A stretch of 17,154 nt of DNA from NCBI GenBank assembly GCA_036501345.1, contig DASYAN010000287.1, forward strand, positions 1-17,154, in the 5' to 3' direction. The stretch's first letter is position 1. Each line of letters starts with the position of its first letter. The notes below the pieces were generated by a model that searched no databases, was not told the origin of the DNA, and saw only the letters and a list, made by a program, of their open reading frames with translations. The position numbers were made by a program, and so were the translations under genes. Positions 1 to 6,523 of this stretch are shown in pieces. The stretch comes from DASYAN01 sp036501345. Its GTDB lineage: Bacteria; Chloroflexota; Ktedonobacteria; Ktedonobacterales; Ktedonobacteraceae.

Positions 1-436
1 AACTTTTTTTGATGCATCTCCATCTTTTTCTATTTGTTCCACGTAAAATACACCTCACAAGAAGCCTCTGCAATAATGCTGTTCGAAAAAAGGCAGTATT
101 GATTGCAGAAAAAAGATTGATTAGATAAGATTATCTTAAACGCAACTATAGCATAGATCATTCATGATACTCTAGATTACCCCAGCCACTCTTGCTATCT
201 TCTCTCTGAGAGCCATATATTCTCAGAGCAACGCATAAGGAAAAGCCAACAGCAGAATATACTCTAGGTTTGAAGCAAGAAAACCCTAAAAGCCCTTCCA
301 TTCCTAGGTTGATACAAGACAAGTATCCAGGACACGCTAGAGCAAACATAGTGTTGTTGTCTCCCAATCGCTGGGTGATCCGTGTAAAAGAAGAGAGCCA
401 AAACAACAACTATGAGATGAATAGAGAGGGTAAATT
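1..436. other. AT-rich gene-free leader upstream of the aldo/keto reductase
   Basis: No convincing gene is seen on either strand; the small open frames here lack a ribosome-binding site and any family resemblance. The stretch holds several short perfect inverted repeats: AGATAA-GA-TTATCT at 123-136, ATCAT-TC-ATGAT at 157-168, and CTCTGAGA...TCTCAGAG at 204-228. Two imperfect copies of a CTAGGTT-TGA-like segment lie near 264 and 305. These fit a regulatory region for the downstream gene, but nothing identifies a regulator. Confidence 0.5.
204..263 (+). promoter_or_regulatory. Possible promoter with upstream inverted repeat for the aldo/keto reductase
   Basis: A TATACT -10-like hexamer is at 258-263; the -35 position has no good match. 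Just upstream is a perfect 8-bp inverted repeat (CTCTGAGA 204-211, TCTCAGAG 221-228, 9-nt loop) that could be an activator or repressor site. The same TATACT hexamer recurs in other candidate promoters of this window. A transcript from here would have a leader of about 165 nt. Confidence 0.25.
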
Positions 437-1390
437 ATGCAAACACGCCCGTTTGGCAGAACTGATATGCAAATCACTCCTATTGGATTGGGTGCCTGGG
501 CAATGGGTGGAAGTCAAGGGGAGTTTTCCTGGGGTCCACAGGACGATCAAACCTCGATTGCGACTATCAAACGTGCCCTGAGCCTCGGGATTAACTGGAT
601 CGATACCGCACCAATCTATGGCCTCGGACACTCAGAAGAGATTGTGGGCAAGGCTATTAAGGGGCGCGAGAAGCCATATATCTTCACCAAGTGTTCGATA
701 CTTTGGGATAATAAGGGCCGGACCTATCATAGCCTAAGGGCCCACTCGATTGAGCGAGAGGTCGAAGCGAGCCTGAAACGTCTTGGTATTGAGGCTATTG
801 ACCTGTATCAGATTCATTGGCCTAGTCCCGACCCCGAGATTGAGGAAGGCTGGAGTAAACTAGTTGAACTGAAAAAGCAGGGCAAGGTACATCATATAGG
901 TGTCTCAAACTTTAACGTGGAACAACTACGCCGGGCTGAAAAAATTGCGCCCGTTGAAACACTGCAGCCACCCTATTCTCTGGTCCATCGAGATGCTGAA
1001 AAAGAGATCCTGCCATACTGCCATGAACACAATATCGGTGTAATTGTCTACTCTCCCATGGCCTCAGGCTTATTGACAGGGCGTATGACTAAAGAACGCG
1101 TCGCACATATGCCTTCTAACGATTGGCGTAAGGAGGACCCAGAGTTTCATGAGCCTCGCTTATCGCGCAACCTAGAGCTAGCAAATCTGCTGACCGAAAT
1201 CGGCTATCCTCACAATGTTCCTGCTGGTGTGGTTGCCATAGCCTGGACGTTAAAAAATTCGGCTGTTACAGGCGCCATTGTTGGATCTCGTAGTCCAGCC
1301 CAGATTGAAGAGATAGTCATGGCCTCTGAGTTTCGCCTCAGCGATAGCGAAGTAAGGCAAATCGAGCATTTTCTGAATGAATACCCATAA
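437..1390 (+). CDS. Aldo/keto reductase (NADP-dependent oxidoreductase family)
   Basis: A 317-residue cytosolic oxidoreductase of the aldo/keto reductase superfamily, expected to reduce carbonyl substrates with NAD(P)H in a TIM barrel. The full catalytic tetrad is visible: Asp56 (in IDTAPIYG), Tyr61, Lys85 (in FTKC) and His127 (in YQIHWP). Other family marks are the N-terminal RPFGRTD...IGLGAW start, GVSNF near residue 155 and the C-terminal IVGSRSPAQIEE cofactor-binding segment. Length is normal for the family. The ATG is preceded by GAGAGGG at 424-430, six bases away. It is a single gene, converging on the next gene with only 9 bp between the stops. Substrate cannot be told from sequence. 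The family call is secure. Confidence 0.95.
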   Translation: MQTRPFGRTDMQITPIGLGAWAMGGSQGEFSWGPQDDQTSIATIKRALSLGINWIDTAPIYGLGHSEEIVGKAIKGREKPYIFTKCSILWDNKGRTYHSLRAHSIEREVEASLKRLGIEAIDLYQIHWPSPDPEIEEGWSKLVELKKQGKVHHIGVSNFNVEQLRRAEKIAPVETLQPPYSLVHRDAEKEILPYCHEHNIGVIVYSPMASGLLTGRMTKERVAHMPSNDWRKEDPEFHEPRLSRNLELANLLTEIGYPHNVPAGVVAIAWTLKNSAVTGAIVGSRSPAQIEEIVMASEFRLSDSEVRQIEHFLNEYP

Positions 1391-1399
1391 AGCGGTAAC

Positions 1400-2242
1400 T
1401 TAATCAGTGGATAGAACCAAAGTGACTGCATTGCCAATTTGCACCCCAAGGGTTGCTGCAGCATTACCATTCTGTATCGCTACACCAATGTAGTCTGCAC
1501 TATCCACATAGATAAAGGGACGAGTGGCCGACTCGTCCCTTGTACTATTATCAGCAAAGAAGCATCTCCGTTCAGTAACTATCATCTCTTGGGAGGAAAA
1601 GGTCAATTGTACGGCTGCACAATTAAAGAGATCAGAAACCATGCTTGCCGGAATATTGGTAATTAGGTTCCCAAAATAATCAATGTAGACCATATGACCC
1701 TCAATCCGTCCCTCCTGGCGACTTGCATGTTTTAGACCTAGGAGCCTCAAACTAGACGGATCTAATGGCGCTCCAAGATCTCTTAGAGCAATTCCGCGAG
1801 CAAGATGGGCTGCAACAGGTGCGAATATATCACGTCCTTGAAATGTTTTACTGACCTGAGGCAAATGATATGCAGGATTGGACAATACTACTGCTTCATA
1901 GATGGTTTGCTCTGTCAGTACATAGCTGAGTAAACCGTTATCGGGTCCGACAAAAAACCAGTCACCAGCACAAACCGCAATTGGACGACGTACACTACCA
2001 ACACCAGGATCCACAACACAGACATAGATCGTCCCTGGGGGAAAATAGCGATAACTCGTTCCCAGTACCCAGGCCCCGGCAGTGATATCCTGTGGCGGCA
2101 CATTATGCGTAATATCTATTAAATGAGCTTGGGGAGTTATACTAAGTATAACTCCTTTTAAAACTCCGACATAGTTATCATGCAATCCAAAATCAGTCAA
2201 TAAGGCAAATACAGTGGGTAACACAAAAGGAGTTTTTTGCAT
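1400..2242 (-). CDS. SAM hydroxide adenosyltransferase family protein (DUF62 / fluorinase-chlorinase superfamily)
   Basis: A 280-residue protein of the family that splits S-adenosylmethionine into adenosine and methionine with an activated water; the fluorinase and chlorinase are relatives. Visible marks are LLTDFGLHDNYVGVLKG at the N-terminus, VVDPGVGSVRR (Asp78, Arg85), GPDNGLL near 99-105, FQGRDIFAP (134-142), YIDYFGNLITNI (186-197) and the C-terminal GNAAATLG. The family's Asp-Arg-His triad is incomplete: the position expected to be His (TFHGRD) is Gln135, encoded by CAA at 1838-1840. Activity is therefore uncertain. The ATG has a strong AAAGGAGGT at 2255-2263, about 12 bases upstream. 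The gene is divergent from the large receiver-like gene. A perfect 11-bp hairpin lies inside the coding region near the 3' end. Confidence 0.9.
   Translation of the reverse strand: MQKTPFVLPTVFALLTDFGLHDNYVGVLKGVILSITPQAHLIDITHNVPPQDITAGAWVLGTSYRYFPPGTIYVCVVDPGVGSVRRPIAVCAGDWFFVGPDNGLLSYVLTEQTIYEAVVLSNPAYHLPQVSKTFQGRDIFAPVAAHLARGIALRDLGAPLDPSSLRLLGLKHASRQEGRIEGHMVYIDYFGNLITNIPASMVSDLFNCAAVQLTFSSQEMIVTERRCFFADNSTRDESATRPFIYVDSADYIGVAIQNGNAAATLGVQIGNAVTLVLSTD
1515..1541. repeat. Perfect 11-bp hairpin inside the SAM hydroxide adenosyltransferase gene
   Basis: Arms AAGGGACGAGT (1515-1525) and ACTCGTCCCTT (1531-1541) pair perfectly around the loop GGCCG. It lies in coding sequence (about residues 234-242, a variable loop of the C-terminal domain), about 125 bp beyond the stop of the convergent aldo/keto reductase. 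It could end readthrough from that gene, but neither strand has a clean run of T after the stem, so a terminator is only a possibility. Confidence 0.5.
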
Positions 2243-2352
2243 ATTACTATCCTACCTCCTTTCAAAACCAAGCAAGATCCTCAACAAAGACACACTTTGC
2301 TTTTCTCTATATACGTTTGGAAGGGCTGGCATGCCTCAATAGTCATATAATT

Positions 2353-2381
2353 GTGACAACAAAAGAGATGTATGCTATACT
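2353..2381 (+). promoter_or_regulatory. Promoter for the receiver-like gene
   Basis: GTGACA (2353-2358), a 17-bp spacer and TATACT (2376-2381) match the sigma-70 type consensus at five of six positions in each hexamer. The start would be near 2388, giving a leader of about 120 nt to the ATG at 2507. The -10 overlaps the palindrome at 2377-2392. Confidence 0.5.
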
Positions 2382-2392
2382 GGCACCAGTAT
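2377..2392. promoter_or_regulatory. Candidate operator palindrome
   Basis: ATACTGG-CA-CCAGTAT is a perfect 7-bp inverted repeat with a 2-bp centre. It covers the -10 and start region of the rightward promoter and lies beside the likely start of the leftward promoter, so a bound protein could block both. The regulator is unknown. Confidence 0.4.
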
Positions 2393-2403
2393 CGCTATGG
2401 TAT

Positions 2404-2431
2404 AGTATAAAGCGCTTAACAGCTTTGTCGA
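2404..2431 (-). promoter_or_regulatory. Promoter for the SAM hydroxide adenosyltransferase-family gene
   Basis: On the minus strand TCGACA (2431-2426), a 16-bp spacer and TATACT (2409-2404) resemble a housekeeping promoter. The start would be near 2397, with a leader of about 155 nt. It faces the rightward promoter at 2353-2381, so the two transcripts would overlap at their 5' ends. Confidence 0.35.
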
Positions 2432-2506
2432 GGCTGGGTAAATTGACGGCATTAGATATCCCTTAGACTCAGTCAGATTGTGGGCGACAATTGGAGTGAG
2501 GCAAGC

Positions 2507-5068
2507 ATGAATATTAGCACAGGTGGACCACATATTCTCCTTTTTGAACGAGATCAGCAATTAGCAGTGCTTCTCACCAGTGAGCTACAACTCGTTGGTT
2601 ACGAGTGTCATATAGCACGTACAGCTGTAGAAGTATTTGATGCAATAGCACGTTTTCCAGTGCGGATTGTACTTGTTAACCTTGCACAGGCAGCAGCATC
2701 CCGACGAGAATTCTGGGTGGCACTAGACACCCAGCGTCGAGGCAGTGGTATACAGGTCTTTACATTCCACTGCTCCAATCTCGCAGGTTATGGACCACGG
2801 GACCCCGATGACTATAGCCAAGCCTCTATGGCAGATATGGAAATTGATGGTATGGTCGGGCTGATGAAACTTGTGGATACTATACGTGCACGCGTGCCAA
2901 GTGCAGAAGGAAGTGCAACTACAGCACCACGTATCCCACGTAGCCCCATGCCAAATGAGCGGCAAGAGCAACCACCATCCACAAGCAGCAGAACTGCAGA
3001 GAATGATAACACATGGGGCCCAGTCAGCAGGTCGGCGGTTCGGCCCCTACCACAACCCTCAATGAATGCTACTAGCGCATCGGCAGTACCAACCTCGCAG
3101 GGAACATTGCAATCACATCTTGCTGCGTCACCACCAACACAACTGCCAGGAGGGAACCAAGCAACATATAGCGATAAAATTCGCGCTGTTCTCTATCCTA
3201 ACCCACACTCCCCCAACCCCCACGCCGCAGTAGGTGTCATGGGGAACAATGGTGTATCACCACGCTATGGCTCATATGCTGAACCAGATACATCAAGGTC
3301 ATATCCATCACAAGTACCCCCTTTGCCAGCAAATCCTAGTGTCTCATCTGGGGCCTCAGTGCTCCAACGGCTAGCCAATGGGCAAATCTATAGCTCGCCA
3401 GGTCTAGCAGAACTCTCGCGCCTTGTTGACGCATACAAGTCTTCTGACATCCAAGAAAACTCCAATCAACAAATTGCCCATCAGTCTTGGGGAACCGAGG
3501 GTATGCGCTCGTCTCCCAACATGCGGATTGAGCAAGTCGGCAGTAACGCACTAACCTATACACCTCCAGAGCAGTCAAATGATCATCTCGGGATGGGGAA
3601 TCCTATGCCACCTCTTCCCCAAACTGAAACGCATAAACGAGAACGTGGTAGAGACTATCAGGTCGGGGGTTCGGCCCAAACTGAAACAACTGCTAGTTCA
3701 TCAGCTGTCCTACGAGCAGCCCCAATCCAGGATCTTCCCCTCGAACGGTCAGCAGGTAACCAATCAGGATATGGAATGGCCATCAAGCCCCCTGATGGAA
3801 TCTCACGCGCAAAAGAAATTCTATCGTCACAAACACCGGGCGAGCAGCCATTCTCTACACAGCCACCGCTAGCTTCTATGACAACATCAAGCTGGCCAAT
3901 TGAGCACTCGTCTCCCACAAACCTCAATGCACCTCCGTCTGCACCAGTCCGATCAGTCGAGCAAGAATCTAGATTATCACGAGAAAAAGCAACGGCTCCG
4001 CTGACCGCAGAGCCTCTATACCAACGAGCGCCCTCTGAGCCGCCTCGCCGCTCTGATCGTTCACCGGAGCGAGAGAATACTGAGCGTCTTCGGCAATCTG
4101 ACCGTTCACAGGAGCCCCCATACCAGCGAGTGTCCTCTGAGCCGCCTCGCCGCTCTGACCGTTCGCAAGAGCCTCCATACCGGCAAGCGCCCTCTGAGCC
4201 TCCTCACCGCTCTGATCGTTCACAGGAACCTCCATACCAGCAAGCGCCCTCTGAGCCTCCTCGCCGCTCTGATCGTTCACAGGAACCTCCATACCACCTA
4301 GAGCATACCGAGCGTCGTCGGCCACCTGATCGTTCACAGGAACCTCCATACCACCTAGAGCATACCGATCGTCGTCGGCCACCTGATCGTTCGCAAGAGC
4401 CTCCATACCAGCAAGCGCCCTCTGAGCCTCCTCAGCAGTCTGACCATTCACAGGAGCCTTTTAACCTTCGAGAGGAATTTGAGCGTCTCCGACAATCTGA
4501 TCGTTCACAGGAGCCTCCATACCAACAGGAACCCTCTGAGCCGCCTCGGCAATCTGACCGTTCACAGGAGTCTCTTTACCAGGGCATACTGCAAGGTAAA
4601 GACATCGACGAAAGTACGGATGCTCGGAACGCTGTCATTCTCGATATTTTACAAAGCCTCCCTGCAATAGCTACACCATCTGGTCAGCAAGAACAGGCAG
4701 TTCAGCCACAAGTACACAACGGCAGAGCAACCCGCTCACTTGGGAATGTATTGCTGGATGGTCACCTTGTACCACAAGATCGCCTGGAGGTTGCACAAAA
4801 CATTCAGCGGATGTTACGTGGTGTAGATATGAATTATCAGCTGGGCGAAGTTCTTTTGATGTTTAAATTGCTTACGCCAGACCAGCTCCTGGCAGCTAGC
4901 CTTGTTGGTTATGGTCTGATCACGAGGACACAAATCAGTGCGCTGGGTCGTATCCGACAAGAATTGCATGCGATTGGCTTGGAGTACGACCTGGAAAATC
5001 TGGTGATCCTATTCAGGATTCTTACCCCAGAACAATTACGTGAAGCAAGGTCAAGCGTACTGGGCTAA
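2507..5068 (+). CDS. Receiver-like protein with Pro/Ser-rich repeat linker and C-terminal MshEN-like duplicated module
   Basis: An 853-residue protein of unknown role. Residues 8-125 resemble a response-regulator receiver domain (HILLFERD..., then VGYECHIARTAVEVFDAIA, then IVLVNLA), but the phospho-acceptor position is Asn58 and the acidic pair is incomplete, so it is probably a pseudo-receiver. A long disordered Pro/Ser/Gln-rich linker follows, with 19-residue repeats at 502-687. The C-terminus (about 743-853) holds two copies of a roughly 50-residue helical unit, each ending in a LTPDQL/LTPEQL motif, resembling the N-terminal domain of type II secretion/pilus ATPases (MshEN-like). A GTG at 2480 would add nine residues, but GGAG and GAGG at 2493-2501 sit directly before the ATG at 2507, so that start is chosen. 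No signal peptide or membrane helix is seen. An adaptor or scaffold role is inferred only. Confidence 0.8.
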   Translation: MNISTGGPHILLFERDQQLAVLLTSELQLVGYECHIARTAVEVFDAIARFPVRIVLVNLAQAAASRREFWVALDTQRRGSGIQVFTFHCSNLAGYGPRDPDDYSQASMADMEIDGMVGLMKLVDTIRARVPSAEGSATTAPRIPRSPMPNERQEQPPSTSSRTAENDNTWGPVSRSAVRPLPQPSMNATSASAVPTSQGTLQSHLAASPPTQLPGGNQATYSDKIRAVLYPNPHSPNPHAAVGVMGNNGVSPRYGSYAEPDTSRSYPSQVPPLPANPSVSSGASVLQRLANGQIYSSPGLAELSRLVDAYKSSDIQENSNQQIAHQSWGTEGMRSSPNMRIEQVGSNALTYTPPEQSNDHLGMGNPMPPLPQTETHKRERGRDYQVGGSAQTETTASSSAVLRAAPIQDLPLERSAGNQSGYGMAIKPPDGISRAKEILSSQTPGEQPFSTQPPLASMTTSSWPIEHSSPTNLNAPPSAPVRSVEQESRLSREKATAPLTAEPLYQRAPSEPPRRSDRSPERENTERLRQSDRSQEPPYQRVSSEPPRRSDRSQEPPYRQAPSEPPHRSDRSQEPPYQQAPSEPPRRSDRSQEPPYHLEHTERRRPPDRSQEPPYHLEHTDRRRPPDRSQEPPYQQAPSEPPQQSDHSQEPFNLREEFERLRQSDRSQEPPYQQEPSEPPRQSDRSQESLYQGILQGKDIDESTDARNAVILDILQSLPAIATPSGQQEQAVQPQVHNGRATRSLGNVLLDGHLVPQDRLEVAQNIQRMLRGVDMNYQLGEVLLMFKLLTPDQLLAASLVGYGLITRTQISALGRIRQELHAIGLEYDLENLVILFRILTPEQLREARSSVLG
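3028..3046 (+). repeat. Copy 1 of a 19-nt dispersed repeat (out of frame with copy 2)
   Basis: CAGGTCGGCGGTTCGGCCC lies inside the linker of the receiver-like gene, read as Ser-Arg-Ser-Ala-Val-Arg-Pro. It matches the copy at 3659-3677 at 18 of 19 bases. Confidence 0.6.
3659..3677 (+). repeat. Copy 2 of a 19-nt dispersed repeat
   Basis: CAGGTCGGGGGTTCGGCCC lies 631 bp after copy 1. Because 631 is not a multiple of three, it is read in a different frame (Gln-Val-Gly-Gly-Ser-Ala). The likeness is therefore at the DNA level and not a protein repeat. Confidence 0.6.
4010..4567 (+). repeat. 57-bp (19-residue) in-frame tandem repeat array
   Basis: Nine 57-bp units code for variants of EPPYQQAPSEPPRRSDRSQ; a 45-bp partial unit sits between units 1 and 2, and a decayed unit follows at 4568. 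Units start at 4010, 4112, 4169, 4226, 4283, 4340, 4397, 4454 and 4511. Two neighbouring units (4283-4396) share a different middle (YHLEHT, RRRPPDRSQ), so they were probably duplicated together. The charge pattern (Arg, Asp, Glu, Ser, Pro) suggests a disordered, possibly phosphorylated linker. Confidence 0.9.
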
Positions 5069-5076
5069 ACAGAAAT

Positions 5077-5102
5077 CAGGGCACTGAAATCTCGGTGCCC
5101 TG
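5077..5102. terminator. Bidirectional terminator hairpin between convergent genes
   Basis: CAGGGCACTG (5077-5086) pairs with CGGTGCCCTG (5093-5102) over 10 bp with one G-T pair and a 6-nt loop. It follows the stop of the receiver-like gene by 8 bp and lies 50 bp beyond the murA stop on the other strand. The tail is only moderately T-rich: better on the minus strand (ATTTCTGTTT) than on the plus strand. Confidence 0.6.
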
Positions 5103-5152
5103 GCTTGTTCGTACACGGGTCTTCTTAGAAAGCGCGAAGCTTCACGTCTCCT

Positions 5153-6508
5153 TTAAGCGCTATGAGATTTTTCATCCACACGCTCAATTTGAGCACCTAG
5201 GCTGCGTAACTTTGCGTCAAGCTTCTCGTAGCCCCGTTCAATATGCTCAATACCGTAGACTTTAGAGGTTCCTTCTGCACATAAGGCCGCAAGAATATAA
5301 GAGCAGCCCGCACGAATATCAGGAATAGTAAGTTCTGTAGCTGTGAGCGGTGTCGGACCACGCACTACACAGCTATGCAAATGTTGTTTCTCGCGGAAGC
5401 GACATGGGACTTCTCCCAGGCACTTTGTATAGAGACCGACCTGAGCCCCCATCTTGTAGAGTGCGGTTGTATAACCAAAGCGATCCTCGTAAATTGTTTC
5501 GTGTATAACTGACATTCCTTGCGCTTGGGTGAGCAGTATGGTAAAGGGCTGCTGCCAGTCGGTCATAAATCCGGGATGCACGTCTGTCTCTAAAGCAAGT
5601 GCTGGTGGAGGTTCATCTTTTCCAATAAAGCGTATGCCCTCATCATCAATCTCAAAGTCAAGCTTCATTTTCGAGAGTGTGTTCAGAAAAGTTAAGAGTG
5701 TGTCTTGCTGGGCACGCCGTAGGTAGACATTACCTTTAGTGAGGTAGGCTGCAACGGCTAGCGAGGCTGCTTCCATACGATCGCTCAAGAGGGTATGCTG
5801 AGCCCCATGCAAGCGATCTACACTTTCGATGACGATACGCCTGTCAACCTTTAGTTCAATGATCGCTCCCATTTTCTGCAATAGTTTGATAAGGTCGATG
5901 ATCTCCGGCTCGGTGGCCGCGTTTTCAATGATAGTGACTCCACGGGCGAGACAGGCGGTGATGAGAAAGTTTTCTGTTGCCATAACGCTGGGAAATGGCA
6001 GCTTGATAGTTGTACCCTGCAATGGCTTTGGTGCAGAGCAATGATAATGACTATTTTGCTCGACAATTTTTGCGCCCATTTGTCGGAGTCCATGGAGATG
6101 AAAATCGATGGGGCGCGGACCAATTCGGTCACCTCCAGGCTTGGGAATAATTACTTCACCACAACGGTGCAGGAGCGGGCCAATCGTCAGCACTCCTATG
6201 CGATTCAAGGCACCAACTGCACTTGAGAGGGTCGTTTCACTGATATCAGTTGTGCGTACCGAGAGGGTATTCCCATCCAAGTGTGTGTATGAGCCCAGTC
6301 CCTCACAGAGCTTGAGTGTGAGGTAGAGATCACCAAGCAAGGGTACATTACGCAATGTACAGAGGTCACTGGTTAGGAGAGATGCAATTACCATTTTGGT
6401 AACAGCATTTTTTGCTCCACTAAGCACAACTTCACCATGTAGCGGTTTTCCCCCTGTTATAAGATAGTGAGGGGCTCGTATTGTTTCTTTATCTTCTAAA
6501 ACAAGCAT
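5153..6508 (-). CDS. murA: UDP-N-acetylglucosamine 1-carboxyvinyltransferase (MurA family), Asp in place of catalytic Cys
   Basis: A 451-residue cytosolic enzyme that transfers enolpyruvate from phosphoenolpyruvate to UDP-GlcNAc, the first committed step of peptidoglycan synthesis. Visible marks are LSGAKNA (Lys33, Asn34, matching the E. coli Lys22/Asn23 pair), IGPLLHR near 109, PGGDRIGPRPIDFHLHGL (125-141), TDWQQ (Asp317, general base position) and PDIRAGCS (Arg399). The loop residue that is Cys115 in E. coli is Asp127 here. Known MurA enzymes with Asp at this place (for example in mycobacteria and chlamydiae) are active but not inhibited by fosfomycin, so intrinsic insensitivity is inferred. 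It is slightly longer than the usual 420 or so residues. It lies 15 bp after the FAD oxidoreductase; the AAGGAG ribosome-binding site (6520-6525) overlaps the upstream stop, implying translational coupling. A second murA elsewhere is possible. Confidence 0.93.
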   Translation of the reverse strand: MLVLEDKETIRAPHYLITGGKPLHGEVVLSGAKNAVTKMVIASLLTSDLCTLRNVPLLGDLYLTLKLCEGLGSYTHLDGNTLSVRTTDISETTLSSAVGALNRIGVLTIGPLLHRCGEVIIPKPGGDRIGPRPIDFHLHGLRQMGAKIVEQNSHYHCSAPKPLQGTTIKLPFPSVMATENFLITACLARGVTIIENAATEPEIIDLIKLLQKMGAIIELKVDRRIVIESVDRLHGAQHTLLSDRMEAASLAVAAYLTKGNVYLRRAQQDTLLTFLNTLSKMKLDFEIDDEGIRFIGKDEPPPALALETDVHPGFMTDWQQPFTILLTQAQGMSVIHETIYEDRFGYTTALYKMGAQVGLYTKCLGEVPCRFREKQHLHSCVVRGPTPLTATELTIPDIRAGCSYILAALCAEGTSKVYGIEHIERGYEKLDAKLRSLGAQIERVDEKSHSA

Positions 6509-6523
6509 TTAATATAAATCTCC

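Noticed and set aside
270..581. A 103-codon plus-strand open frame overlapping the start of the aldo/keto reductase
   Set aside because: TTG start, no Shine-Dalgarno, and a 145-bp overlap in another frame with a clear gene. Its middle part (LLSPNRWVIRVKEE) faintly recalls small DUF2188-like proteins, but not enough to call.
3661..3677. tRNA-like T-loop (GGTTCGG)
   Set aside because: No cloverleaf can be built around either copy of the sequence.
3969..4451. A 160-codon minus-strand open frame with neat internal repeats
   Set aside because: It is the antisense shadow of the 57-bp tandem array; it stays open because the array unit is a multiple of three. No ribosome-binding site or independent family likeness.
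4010..4567. CRISPR-like array
   Set aside because: The units abut with no unique spacers, are in frame and code for a clear protein repeat.
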